Shown here piece after piece: positions 1-8,244 of a DNA stretch of 64,000 nucleotides. The stretch's first letter is position 1, and every line of letters starts with the position of its first letter. The position numbers and the translations under genes are program-made. The notes below the pieces were generated by a model. It ran no database searches. It saw nothing but the letters and a program-made list of their open reading frames with translations, and had not been told where the DNA came from. Source of the DNA: Thermodesulfobacteriota bacterium (GTDB taxonomy: Bacteria > Desulfobacterota_D > UBA1144 > Nemesobacterales > UBA2774); the NCBI GenBank assembly GCA_035325995.1, contig DAOKYU010000001.1, positions 282,581 to 346,580 on the forward strand, written 5' to 3'.

Positions 1-1331
1 GCGGGAAGTTCGTAACCCTCGGGCTCGTCCTGACGCAGGACCCCGTTACGAACAAGCGGAATCTCGGCATATACAGGATGCAGGTCTACGACGAGAAGAC
101 TACGGGGATGCACTGGCACCCGCACAAGGGCGGGGCCGCGCACTACCACGAGGCCGGAAAGCTCGGGCGGGACCTCGAGGTCGCTGTCGTGCTGGGCGGC
201 GATCCGAAGATGATATTCACCGCGATAGCGCCGCTCCCGGAGGGCATGGACGAGATAGCGTTCGCAAGCTATCTCCGCGGGAAGCCCATACCGATGGTGA
301 AGGGGAAGAGCGTGTCGCTCACCGTGCCGGCGAACGCGGAGTTCGTGATAGAGGGCGTCGTGCCGCAGAGCGAGCTAAGGGTAGAGGGCCCGTTCGGCGA
401 TCATTTCGGGCACTATTCGATGGAGGCCGAGTTCCCGGTCTTTCACCTTAACAGGATCACTCACAGGGCGAACGCGATCTACCCTGCAACTATCGTAGGC
501 AAGCCGCCGAAGGAGGACGTCTTCCTCGGCATGGCGGCGGGGGATATGTTCTCGCCCCTTACGCGCATCATCCACCCGGAGGTGAAGGACATGTGGGCCT
601 ATCCGGAGGCCGGGTTCCATAATCTCCTGGTCGTTTCGGTGGACGAGCGCTATCCGAAAAACGGCATAAAGGCGATGCTGTCCCTTTGGGGGACGGGGCA
701 GCTCCTTTTGACGAAGGTGATGATCACCGTTTCGAGCGACGTGGACCCGCGCGACTGGGACGCAGTGCTTACGGAGATAGGGCTTAACTACGAGCCGGAG
801 GAGGACGTCCTCGTAATCCCCTGGGCCCCGCTCGATACGCTGGATTTTACCAGCGGGAAGCTGAACGTCGGGAGCAAGATGGGCATAAACGCCGTAAGGA
901 AGGCGCCCGGAAGGAAGCCCCGGAAGCTGCCGGACAAGGCGCCCGATCCGAGGGCGAAGCATCCCGAGATCCTCGACTGGAGGCTGCTAAAGGGCGGCAT
1001 TTTAGCTGTAAAGATTGACAGGAGCCCCAAGGAGATGTTAAAAAAGCTCTTCGAGACGCCGGGGTACGAGGATGTGCGTATAATCGCCGCCGTCAGCCCG
1101 GACATCGACGTGCACGATAACACTGAGCTTATATGGGGGATTTTCACGCGGTTCGACCCGTATCTGGACCTCGTGTTCGAGAGGACCGAGCTCAGGGGGC
1201 CGGCTGTCGTTTATGGCGGCCGTATGGGTATAGATGCGACTATAAAAAACTGGTATCCTGCTGTGATAGAAATGTCAGAGGACGTTAAAGAGGCGGTAAC
1301 CGAAAGATGGAAAGAATACTGGAAGATGTAG
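1..1331 (+). CDS. UbiD-family decarboxylase (MqnL-like), 5' truncated by window edge
   Basis: UbiD enzymes use prenylated FMN to decarboxylate aromatic or unsaturated acids. The open frame runs to the left edge (first full codon at base 3), so the first Met at 78 is internal; 442 C-terminal residues are visible of a family usually near 480-500. The visible N-terminal part has the conserved MQVYDEKTTGMHW stretch, followed by the EGPFGDHFGHYS motif near bases 385-420, whose acidic residues belong to the family's catalytic network. The gene overlaps mqnE by 25 nt. In the futalosine pathway a UbiD homologue (MqnL) decarboxylates the prenylated naphthoate, so that role is likely. This is inferred from context; other UbiD substrates are possible. 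Confidence 0.9.
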   Translation, partial: GKFVTLGLVLTQDPVTNKRNLGIYRMQVYDEKTTGMHWHPHKGGAAHYHEAGKLGRDLEVAVVLGGDPKMIFTAIAPLPEGMDEIAFASYLRGKPIPMVKGKSVSLTVPANAEFVIEGVVPQSELRVEGPFGDHFGHYSMEAEFPVFHLNRITHRANAIYPATIVGKPPKEDVFLGMAAGDMFSPLTRIIHPEVKDMWAYPEAGFHNLLVVSVDERYPKNGIKAMLSLWGTGQLLLTKVMITVSSDVDPRDWDAVLTEIGLNYEPEEDVLVIPWAPLDTLDFTSGKLNVGSKMGINAVRKAPGRKPRKLPDKAPDPRAKHPEILDWRLLKGGILAVKIDRSPKEMLKKLFETPGYEDVRIIAAVSPDIDVHDNTELIWGIFTRFDPYLDLVFERTELRGPAVVYGGRMGIDATIKNWYPAVIEMSEDVKEAVTERWKEYWKM

Positions 1332-2416
1332 AAAAACTCTGTTTCGACAAGAACCTTCTCCCAATAATCGAAAAGGTGGCGAACGGGGAGCGCCTGAGCT
1401 TCGGCGACGGGCTTACCGTGATGGACAGCCTCGACATCAACACTGTCGGGATGCTTGCAGATTACGTCAAGCGGAAGAGGGTGGGGGACAAGGTTTACTT
1501 CGTCGTAAACAGGCACGTAAACCCGTCGAACATATGCGCCATTTCGTGCAGGTTCTGCGCGTTCGGCACGACCAAGAAATCGGCCAGCGCCTACGAGATG
1601 AGCCACGAGCAGATTCTTTCCCTCCTTAACGACGACATCAGGGAAGTGCACATAGTAGGCGGGCTCCATCCCGACTGGAACTTCGATCATTACCTCGACA
1701 TTATTAGACTCGTGAAGAACAATTACCCGAAGACGCACGTGAAGGCGTTCACGGCGGTGGAGATAGACTGGTTCACCGAGATCACGGGCAAGGGGCTCGA
1801 GTACGTCCTCGAAACCCTGAGGGAGGCCGGGGTCGACGCGCTCACCGGCGGCGGCGCGGAGATACTCCACCCCGACGTCAGGAAGAAGATATGCGCGCCG
1901 AAGACTATAGCCACCCGGTGGGAGGAGATACACAGGCTCGCCCACGCCATGGGTATTCCGACGAACGCGACGATTCTTTACGGCCACATCGAAGAGCCGT
2001 TTCACGTCGTCGATCACCTGGACAGGCTGAGGAACATAGAAGACGATTCCCCGGGATTCTTCGCATTCATTCCCGTGCTCTTCCAGCCCGAAAACACCGG
2101 GCTAAAGAAGCAGGTGAAGTTCTTCCCGGCTTCTTACGACCTTAAGGTCCACGCCCTTGCGAGGCTATACCTCGACAACTTCCCGCACATAAAGTCCTAC
2201 TGGATCACGCTCGGGGAGAAGATGGCGCAGGTCGCGCTCCATTACGGGTGCTCGGACGCGGACGGCACCATCATGAAAGAGAAGATAATCCACGACGCGG
2301 GCGCGCCTTCCGAGCTCGGGCACACGCGCGACTTCATGGTGAACATGATAAAGAACGCGGGCTTCATTCCCGTCGAGCGCGACGCCCTTTATAACGAAGT
2401 GCAGGTTTACAACTAG
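1307..2416 (+). CDS. mqnE: Aminofutalosine synthase MqnE (radical SAM)
   Basis: MqnE joins an adenosyl radical to a chorismate-derived enolpyruvyl benzoate to give 6-amino-6-deoxyfutalosine, an early step of futalosine-type menaquinone synthesis in the cytoplasm. The 369-residue protein has the radical-SAM CxxxCxxC cluster motif at Cys77, Cys81 and Cys84 (NICAISCRFCAFG). It also has family signatures GGLHPD, KAFTAVEI, TGGGAEI, YGHIEEP and a C-terminal GCSDADGTIMKEKI block. The KAFTAVEI and GGGAEI forms fit MqnE better than its paralogue MqnC. The start overlaps the end of the upstream ubiD-like gene, which implies co-translation. No clear Shine-Dalgarno sequence is seen at the proper distance. 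Confidence 0.93.
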   Translation: MERILEDVEKLCFDKNLLPIIEKVANGERLSFGDGLTVMDSLDINTVGMLADYVKRKRVGDKVYFVVNRHVNPSNICAISCRFCAFGTTKKSASAYEMSHEQILSLLNDDIREVHIVGGLHPDWNFDHYLDIIRLVKNNYPKTHVKAFTAVEIDWFTEITGKGLEYVLETLREAGVDALTGGGAEILHPDVRKKICAPKTIATRWEEIHRLAHAMGIPTNATILYGHIEEPFHVVDHLDRLRNIEDDSPGFFAFIPVLFQPENTGLKKQVKFFPASYDLKVHALARLYLDNFPHIKSYWITLGEKMAQVALHYGCSDADGTIMKEKIIHDAGAPSELGHTRDFMVNMIKNAGFIPVERDALYNEVQVYN

Positions 2417-2718
2417 GCGCCGCCGGGTGCGGGGCGGAGCAGCCGGGCTGCTTCGATCGCTGACGTGGGTCTCCACGTCAAATTCTCCCGGATCGCTTAA
2501 TGGAATGTTTGTATCGTCCCGGCTGTACGCGGCATTCTCACACTATTCGGCACGAGGCCCCTTACACCCGCCGTTCGCACCGCCGGAGACAGTATCTCGT
2601 CGTCCGCCACGCCGGTAAAAGCACGCTATGTGTGTGCAATCAATTACCAACTCAAAATAGCGCTTGAAAACGAAACCGTTTTGGTTAATCCTTTTAAAAT
2701 ACAGCGGGGGGCAAAACG
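2417..2718. other. Intergenic region with two hairpins, no gene
   Basis: About 300 bases follow mqnE with no convincing reading frame. Two short inverted repeats are visible: AGCAGCC/GGCTGCT near 2437-2452, and a perfect 8-bp stem TGACGTGG/CCACGTCA at 2461-2480 with a GTCT loop. Neither is followed by a T-run, so a terminator role is possible but unproven. The right half is more AT-rich and probably carries the promoter of the next gene. Confidence 0.4.
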
Positions 2719-3042
2719 ATGAGACGCATGAGAACGCTTTCCTTAATGGCTTTACTCGCAATCCTGATAGCAGTCGGAATCTTTTTTGCAGGCGGTGAGC
2801 AGGCGGAATCGCAGCAGCCGCAGGAATTTTCCTACATAACATCCGAACTCGGACAGGACATCTACCCATTCTCCGATTTCACGGCGGGCTCCGTCATCGA
2901 GATCGCGCAGTCGAGCTGCGGGAACGATACCTGTTCCGCCGACCAGTGCTGTTGCCTCAACACCGAGACCGGAGCGCAGTGCTGCAGGACCAACACGAGC
3001 GGCAATTGCGTCGAGTCGTGCAAACGCGGAAGCCCCTGTTAA
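2719..3042 (+). CDS. Small secreted cysteine-rich protein, unknown function
   Basis: I do not recognise the family. The 107-residue product starts with a charged n-region and a hydrophobic stretch (about residues 7-25), consistent with a signal peptide or anchor. It then has an acidic Ser/Thr-rich middle and ends in a tail holding ten cysteines in roughly the last 43 residues, including a CCC and a CC group (DQCCCLN, GAQCCRTN). Such a pattern suggests disulfides or metal binding in the periplasm or outside. The start follows a purine-rich GCGGGGGGCAAAACG stretch; a second in-frame ATG lies three codons later. It stands alone between mqnE and the Ntn-like gene. Confidence 0.6.
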   Translation: MRRMRTLSLMALLAILIAVGIFFAGGEQAESQQPQEFSYITSELGQDIYPFSDFTAGSVIEIAQSSCGNDTCSADQCCCLNTETGAQCCRTNTSGNCVESCKRGSPC

Positions 3043-3105
3043 AGCCGCTCCGCGTGACCGAACCATGGCATAGGCAGTTTTCAGTCGCAATATTAGCGGG
3101 TTTTT

Positions 3106-3975
3106 ATGTCTTTAGTTATGGCAATGCAGTTCGGAGGTCGTATTTGTATCCTTTCGGATTCGATGATCTCCGATTCAGCCTCGATCGATGACGAAGTAAT
3201 CCCCGGGCAGCTCAAGACGGTCGTCCTCAACAAAGAGCTTGCCGTCTCCTATTCGGGCCCTGCCGAAAAGGCTGTCGGAAAGATACGCGAGATGAGGCAG
3301 GACCTTGCGAAAAGGGTGTACTTCGAGGAGGTCCTGGAATCGCTCACCGAGTTCACGAAGAACGAGGGCGAGGGCGTGGACTTCATCCTCTCTTCGCACA
3401 TATCCATTCCCAAGCTTTACAAGATAGCGGGGGGCGAGATCCATTACGGCCTGGACATGTACTGGATAGGGAGTCAGCGTGCGGTGTCGCGCGTCTTAAA
3501 AGAGATGGAGACCGGCGAGCCTGTCACGGGATCTTTACCGCGCGGGATGACGGCCGGGGAGAGGAGGTTCAGGGAGGCGTTCAGGAAGGTCGTTAGCGGG
3601 CGCAGCGAGCCGCGGGCCGGAGGGCTCGTTTTCGACTGCATAGGCTCTGAAAGCGGGTATCACTACAACACACAGGCCGGCGTCCACACAGGGGGCGGCA
3701 TGTCGATAGGAATCTCTTTCGATTACTCGCCCGGGACCGGTTACCAGAAGCCCGGGAGCGAGATGAGCCTCGTCTCGCCGAACGGGAGGAGCCTCCCTCT
3801 CGCGGGGGCGTACTTCGAGGAAAGCCACCTGGGCTATATATATTCCCCGCTCGACCCGCAGCTGGACGGGAACCGGCCCGGAAGCCCGGAGACGGTGTAT
3901 CCGGTGACGCTCCAGGGGTTCGTCAGCGAGGTGGAGAGGTGCGCGGCGCGGCTGGAGCAATATCTCGGGAGATGA
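3106..3975 (+). CDS. Ntn-hydrolase / proteasome-beta-like protein, uncharacterised
   Basis: The 289-residue protein begins MSLVMAMQFGGRICILSDS. This resembles the strand-turn-strand start of HslV and proteasome beta subunits (short beta strand, GG turn, then a D-containing loop), followed by KTVVLNKELAVSYSGPAEKA, which matches the next family strands. Ser2 would become the N-terminal nucleophile if Met1 were removed; HslV uses Thr. No signal peptide is visible, so it is probably cytoplasmic. The C-terminal 120 residues, Gly/Pro-rich, have no match I know. No HslU-like partner is adjacent. The fold assignment rests on the N-terminal third only; activity is inference. Confidence 0.55.
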   Translation: MSLVMAMQFGGRICILSDSMISDSASIDDEVIPGQLKTVVLNKELAVSYSGPAEKAVGKIREMRQDLAKRVYFEEVLESLTEFTKNEGEGVDFILSSHISIPKLYKIAGGEIHYGLDMYWIGSQRAVSRVLKEMETGEPVTGSLPRGMTAGERRFREAFRKVVSGRSEPRAGGLVFDCIGSESGYHYNTQAGVHTGGGMSIGISFDYSPGTGYQKPGSEMSLVSPNGRSLPLAGAYFEESHLGYIYSPLDPQLDGNRPGSPETVYPVTLQGFVSEVERCAARLEQYLGR

Positions 3976-4078
3976 TCTATTAATGCAGGCGTAAGCGAGT
4001 CTCCGGCGCTTTTTACGAGCCTGCCCTTTAAAACCGGCTGAATTTTGAGATAAAAATTCAAAATCGCCGGATCGGCCC

Positions 4079-4106
4079 TTGAAAAGCGGGAATTAGTGCT
4101 TATGCT
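4079..4106 (+). promoter_or_regulatory. Putative sigma70-type promoter
   Basis: TTGAAA at 4079-4084 and TATGCT at 4101-4106 are spaced by 16 bases, about 40 bases upstream of the small gene starting at 4145. Confidence 0.35.
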
Positions 4107-4144
4107 ATTTGTGATAAACGTTTAAGGCATGGGGTGAATTTTTT

Positions 4145-4429
4145 ATGATCAACACTGAAAATCTTAGCCATACGGGAACGAAGTTCTCGCGCAGCATCTA
4201 CCTCGGGCAGATCAAGAAAACCACTCTCGACAAGCCTGTAGACGACCTGAGTGAAAAGGAGCAGGAGCAGTATACGAGCCTTTCCCGGCAGATGAAGTGG
4301 GGAAAGGAGAACGGATACAATCTTGTGCTCACCCGCGACAGCGACGAGATCGACTGCTGGATGATAAGAGATACCTCCATGGACGACCTCAACCCGCTCT
4401 TCAGAAAGACAATTCTGGAAGTTTTCTGA
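4145..4429 (+). CDS. Hypothetical small protein (94 aa)
   Basis: I do not recognise a family. The product is hydrophilic, without signal peptide or membrane segment, rich in Lys, Asp and Glu (SEKEQEQYTSLSRQMKWG in the middle), and predicted cytoplasmic. Support for it being real: a GGGGTGA ribosome-binding-like stretch before the ATG, a promoter-like pair upstream, a hairpin with T-run just downstream, and codon use like its neighbours. Function unknown. Confidence 0.6.
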   Translation: MINTENLSHTGTKFSRSIYLGQIKKTTLDKPVDDLSEKEQEQYTSLSRQMKWGKENGYNLVLTRDSDEIDCWMIRDTSMDDLNPLFRKTILEVF

Positions 4430-4465
4430 TACGGTAAACGAAACAATCGAAGAAGCAGTTATACA

Positions 4466-4493
4466 CCGCCGACGTCGGGCGGAGGGATTTTTA
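4466..4493 (+). terminator. Rho-independent terminator
   Basis: CCGCC (4466-4470) and GGCGG (4478-4482) form a GC stem around GACGTCG, followed after AGGGA by a run of five T. It lies 37 bases after the small gene ending at 4429. Confidence 0.5.
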
Positions 4494-4541
4494 TTGTGTT
4501 TTGGATGTGACGGCCCGGCACGCGGATACGGGTTTGCAGAT

Positions 4542-4570
4542 TTTACTTTGCCGGGACGATTTGTTATTCT
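4542..4570 (+). promoter_or_regulatory. Possible promoter for the DksA/TraR-type gene
   Basis: TTTACT at 4542-4547 and TATTCT at 4565-4570 are separated by 17 bases, about 60 bases before the zinc-finger gene. This is a weak match, offered as a candidate only. Confidence 0.25.
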
Positions 4571-4629
4571 AGAATCAGAATTCAAGGGGGTTTGACGCTT
4601 GCGATATACCCGCTTGCGGAGTATTGGAC

Positions 4630-4956
4630 ATGGACGCTTACACTGAAATAATCGAAAATCTCAAGGCCAAGAAAATCGAGCTCGAAAACAGGCTCGGGAG
4701 GATAGAAACCTCTCTCAGAAAGACCCACGACAGGGACTGGGACGAGCAGGCCCTGGAGCGTGAGGGCGAAGAGGTCGTTGAGTTCCTCGACGAGAACATA
4801 AGGACCGAGCTCGACCAGATCAACGCCGCGCTTTCGATGGTGGACAGGGGCGAGTACGGCGTCTGCGTCATGTGCGGCGACCCCATACCCATAGGCAGGC
4901 TCGAAGCCCTGCCGTATACCGACCGCTGCGTCGTCTGCGCCCGGGAATCCGAATAA
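4630..4956 (+). CDS. TraR/DksA-type zinc-finger transcription regulator
   Basis: Proteins of this family enter the secondary channel of RNA polymerase and tune transcription, often with ppGpp. The 108-residue product has an N-terminal helical, probably coiled-coil part (about residues 1-70, alternating acidic and basic). A C-terminal four-cysteine zinc finger follows: Cys79, Cys82, Cys100 and Cys103 (GVCVMCGDPIPIGRLEALPY then DRCVVC). It is shorter than DksA (about 150 aa) and close to the DksA/TraR C4 group. I start at ATG 4630; a TTG two codons upstream is possible. It is monocistronic between intergenic gaps. Confidence 0.85.
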   Translation: MDAYTEIIENLKAKKIELENRLGRIETSLRKTHDRDWDEQALEREGEEVVEFLDENIRTELDQINAALSMVDRGEYGVCVMCGDPIPIGRLEALPYTDRCVVCARESE

Positions 4957-5140
4957 CGGCCCCGGGGGGGATTCTCTTAGGGGGCGAGCATCTCCGAAAT
5001 GTCCGGGCAACGGGCGGAGTCCATTTAAAGCCTGTAGTGTTAAGCCGGGGTTAACTTTTTTGACTGGCGTCCGCTTTCGGTTTATAACCATGAGAGCGCG
5101 GCAGGCAGGGTTCCACCCCGCCCCGCCCGGAGGCTTAAAG

Positions 5141-5488
5141 ATGGACATGATCGTCATAAACGCCGACGACGAGCTCACGCACATAAAGCTGCGGGGGAGG
5201 GTGGATCTCGATACCATAGGCGACCTCGACTGCGAATTCACGAGGCAAACCGTCACGCGGAGGAAGGACGCCGTCGTCGATATGTCGGACGTCGATTACA
5301 TGGCGTCCATCGGCCTCAGGATGCTTATCACTGCCGCGAAGGCCCTCGACAAGTTCGGCGCGAAAATGGTGCTTTTAAACCCTCATCCGGACGTCGAGGA
5401 CGTCCTCAGGACGGCCGGGTTCGACAAGGTGATGCCCATCGAGCACGACCTCGAAAGCGCCCGCGAAGCTCTCAGGGGACTGGCCTGA
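5141..5488 (+). CDS. STAS-domain anti-sigma factor antagonist
   Basis: This 115-residue single STAS domain resembles SpoIIAA/RsbV. Such proteins bind and release a partner from an anti-sigma kinase, and binding is switched by Ser phosphorylation. The likely phosphosite is Ser56 in DYMASIGLR, at the usual place before the second helix; the VVDMSDVDYM strand precedes it. I choose ATG 5141 because GGAGG lies at 5129-5133, rather than the TTG at 5060, which would add an unconserved tail. It is first in a three-gene set with the REC-PP2C phosphatase (gap 16 nt) and HATPase kinase, so the module is probably self-contained. Confidence 0.88.
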   Translation: MDMIVINADDELTHIKLRGRVDLDTIGDLDCEFTRQTVTRRKDAVVDMSDVDYMASIGLRMLITAAKALDKFGAKMVLLNPHPDVEDVLRTAGFDKVMPIEHDLESAREALRGLA

Positions 5489-5504
5489 CGGGGATGCGGC
5501 GGAC

Positions 5505-6707
5505 ATGGAAACCAGCGTACCCGAAACCGATGGCCCAGAGACCGGCGCGCCACGGGCGACAGTTCTGGTCGTTGCCGGCGATCCCGGGCTTAAATTACTC
5601 GTCAGCCAGAAATTCAGAAGGGAGATAAGGGAGAACGAGCTCGCTTTCGTCTTTGCGGACGACGGCGCGTCGGCCCTAAGAACCCTTGGCAGAAGCGACG
5701 TGGACGTGGTGGTGACGGACGTTCAGCTCCCCGGCGCCGACGGGCTGACGCTTCTTTCCGACCTCAAGAAGTACTTCCCTAATATAAGATCGGTGATAAT
5801 CTCGGCGTACGGCGACATGCGCACCATCAGGCGCGCCCTCAATCTGGGTGCGTTCGACTTCCTGACGAAGCCCATCGACCTGGACGACCTCGGCGTGACC
5901 ATACTGAAGACCGTGGAAGAGGCCCTTGCCCTGAAGCAGGCCGTCAGGGACAGGGAGCGGCTGGCCGCTATCAGGCAGGAGCTCGACGTCGCCCGGAGGA
6001 TTCAGCTCTCGATGATACCGAGGACATTTCCGGCCTTTCCGGGAAAGAGCGAGTTCGACATATACGGCGACATCAAGGCGGCCCGGGACGTCGGGGGCGA
6101 TTTCTACGATTTCTGCATCCTGGAGGGTGATAAACTCTATTTCGCCATCGGCGACGCCTCGGGGAAAGGCGTTCCGGCGGCGCTGTTCATGGCGGTTACG
6201 AGGACCATGATAAAGGCAGAGGCCGTGAAGGGCAACGCGCCCGACAGGTGCCTTGCCGAGGCCAATAGAATACTCTGCATGGAAAATGAATTTTCGATGT
6301 TCATAACCGCGTTCTGCGGCATACTGGACGCCGGGACGGGAGAGGTCGCGTATTCGAACGGCGGCCACAAGCTTCCGTTTCTCGTCCGTGCGGGGGCCGG
6401 GGTGGAAGCCCTGCCCGCTACGGGCGGGATCGCGCTAGGGGTCCTGGAAGGGGATTCACTTTATAATGTCGGGACTATGAAGCTCGGTCCCGGAGACACG
6501 ATATTTCTTTACAGCGACGGGGTGACGGAAGCCGCGAACAGGGGGCTCGAATTATACACCGACAAGAGGCTCGCGAAGGTATTGTCCGGGATTGGCGCAG
6601 GACTTCCAAAGGATGCCGTCAAGGCCGTTCTCGGGGACGTCGAAACCTTTTCGCAAGGGGTCCCGCAGGCGGACGATATGACGCTCCTCGCCATCAGATA
6701 TAATTAA
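5505..6707 (+). CDS. Response-regulator PP2C (RsbU/SpoIIE-type) serine phosphatase
   Basis: This 400-residue two-domain protein probably dephosphorylates the STAS protein encoded just upstream. Residues about 18-140 form a receiver domain with phospho-acceptor Asp72 (VVVTDVQLPGADG), Ser100 and Lys122 (FLTKPID). The first acidic pocket is reduced to VVAGDP, with only one Asp where two acidic residues are usual. A helical linker ending in ELDVARRIQLSMIP leads to a PP2C/SpoIIE domain (about 190-400) with RDVGGDFYDF, GDASGKGVPAA, LYSDGVTEA and DDMTLLAIR metal-binding motifs. An unseen histidine kinase presumably controls it. It ends three bases before the kinase gene. Confidence 0.92.
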   Translation: METSVPETDGPETGAPRATVLVVAGDPGLKLLVSQKFRREIRENELAFVFADDGASALRTLGRSDVDVVVTDVQLPGADGLTLLSDLKKYFPNIRSVIISAYGDMRTIRRALNLGAFDFLTKPIDLDDLGVTILKTVEEALALKQAVRDRERLAAIRQELDVARRIQLSMIPRTFPAFPGKSEFDIYGDIKAARDVGGDFYDFCILEGDKLYFAIGDASGKGVPAALFMAVTRTMIKAEAVKGNAPDRCLAEANRILCMENEFSMFITAFCGILDAGTGEVAYSNGGHKLPFLVRAGAGVEALPATGGIALGVLEGDSLYNVGTMKLGPGDTIFLYSDGVTEAANRGLELYTDKRLAKVLSGIGAGLPKDAVKAVLGDVETFSQGVPQADDMTLLAIRYN

Positions 6708-6710
6708 CCG

Positions 6711-7142
6711 ATGTCCTCCGAGTTGAATATCCGGCTCAGGAACGATTTCGGCGAACTGACCGGGCTCAGGGAAAGGCTTAGGGAGTTCTGCGAATCGTTG
6801 AAACTCCCCCGGAGCTGCGCGTTTGCCGTGATGCTGTCACTGGACGAGCTCGTGACGAATATAATATCGTATGCCTGGGAGGACGGCCTCGATCACTCGA
6901 TTGCGATAAGCGCGAAGTGCGGGAACGGCGTCATGGAAATAGAGGTCGAGGACGACGGGAAGCCGTTCAATCCACTAGACTACGAGCCGCCGGACCTTTC
7001 GTCGCCGATAGAGGAGCGCCACATCGGCGGGCTGGGCATACACCTCATTCAGACCTACATGGACGAGATAGCGTACAGGAGGGAAGGGGGGCGGAACCGC
7101 GTCGTCATGAGGAAGAGGGTGTCGCAGCCATTGTCCGGATGA
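6711..7142 (+). CDS. Anti-sigma regulatory factor, HATPase Ser kinase (RsbW-like)
   Basis: The 143-residue product is a GHKL/HATPase_c_2 domain as in RsbW and SpoIIAB, which phosphorylate STAS antagonists and can hold a sigma factor or other target. Visible ATP-site motifs are the N-box LDELVTNIISYAWED, the G1-type EVEDDGKPFNP, and GGLGIHLIQTYMDEI (G2). It lies three bases after the phosphatase gene, so STAS, phosphatase and kinase are one operon. No sigma factor gene is adjacent, so the output target is unknown. The length fits a single-domain kinase. Confidence 0.9.
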   Translation: MSSELNIRLRNDFGELTGLRERLREFCESLKLPRSCAFAVMLSLDELVTNIISYAWEDGLDHSIAISAKCGNGVMEIEVEDDGKPFNPLDYEPPDLSSPIEERHIGGLGIHLIQTYMDEIAYRREGGRNRVVMRKRVSQPLSG

Positions 7143-7176
7143 CCGGGCGCGTCTTGCCGGCTTGTCCCCGGGCCGT

Positions 7177-7980
7177 CTAATAAAATTCGATAAGATAATC
7201 AGGCAGGGATGGATTGTTCGGGGAATCGAGGCCCTCGACTGGATAATCGCGGCCCGATTCGACGGAAGGGCCTTCGCGGAGGGATTTGTTCTCGAACGTT
7301 ACCTCAATCGTCGTCGGCAAGCCGTCTTCGCCGAGGTCGTCGTGGTTGTTGACGTGGACGTGCACGGCGTCGAAGCATCTGCCAAGCTCCCTTATGCCGG
7401 ATTCCGCGGCGCCGCCGAGCGAGCTTACGTGGTGAAACTCGACGACGAGGCCGGTTATGCGGGGGGAATATTCCAGGATGCCGGAGACGGCGCTGTATTC
7501 CCAGCCCTCGATGTCCATCTTTATAAACACCGCTTCGCCTTCCGGAACCCTCGAAAATATCTTTCCGACATCCGAGTCGCCGTTGCCTGTCCCCACTTTT
7601 TCGGCATAGTGCCTTCTCCGGCCGGAGAAGAATTTCCCGAACCTGAACGGGAGCGTTATCACTTCCTTGTCGAGCGGTGTGCGTCCCCTCACGTAATCCT
7701 TCGTATGAAGGTATGCCGATTCCAGAAATTTCCGGAGGCTGACGGTGTGGTCGTAGCAATGCACCGCACAGCCCGACATTCTGTGAAATTCCTCCTCGAA
7801 CGCCCAGTTATGCCCGACGCCGAGCCCGACGAGGACGCCCGTGCCGCGGAGGGCCGTCTCGGTGACGACGTATCCGCCGTCGTGCTCCGAGCCGAGCCTC
7901 ATAAGGTCGCCGCGATGCCTCGGTTTCCAGGCGAGGGGCAGCCTGGCTGTGCGGCGGTTCTTCGCCGTGTTTTCTTTCAC
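7177..7980 (-). CDS. FkbM-family methyltransferase
   Basis: FkbM-type enzymes are SAM-dependent O-methyltransferases acting on sugars or polyketides. The 267-residue protein has RLGSEHDGGYVV (substrate/SAM entry), VGLGVGHNWAFEEEF (SAM-binding strand and loop) and FIKMDIEGWEYSAVSG, the strand-4 signature of the family. The chosen start is a GTG with GGAG about nine bases upstream. It is encoded opposite to the flanking partner-switching operon and stands alone, so the acceptor is unknown; surface polysaccharide or glycolipid is a reasonable guess. No signal peptide is seen. Confidence 0.82.
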   Translation of the reverse strand: MKENTAKNRRTARLPLAWKPRHRGDLMRLGSEHDGGYVVTETALRGTGVLVGLGVGHNWAFEEEFHRMSGCAVHCYDHTVSLRKFLESAYLHTKDYVRGRTPLDKEVITLPFRFGKFFSGRRRHYAEKVGTGNGDSDVGKIFSRVPEGEAVFIKMDIEGWEYSAVSGILEYSPRITGLVVEFHHVSSLGGAAESGIRELGRCFDAVHVHVNNHDDLGEDGLPTTIEVTFENKSLREGPSVESGRDYPVEGLDSPNNPSLPDYLIEFY

Positions 7981-8244
7981 GTCAGAAGTGCTCCGGGTGC
8001 GGAATACAAAACCGGCGGGATTTTCTTTATGAACGAATCCCGGCGGCCGGTAAAAGTATATTACAATTTTCTCGAGGTGAGACTTTACCCGGAATCCGGA
8101 GGATATGAATAACGGCGTAGCCGTCGAAGGGAGCCGCCGTCTTCGGGGTCTCCGAGAAAACCGTGAGCGGGGTATTCATATCCTGCGGGAAGCGCTGACG
8201 CCGGAAACCCGGGGCACCGGTACGCCCCCTCGAAAGCCGCCGCA

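Noticed and set aside
7162..8112. Long plus-strand frame of 316 residues opposite the FkbM gene
   Set aside because: It is antisense to a clear methyltransferase with family motifs; GC-rich codons keep the opposite frame open. No motif or start signal.
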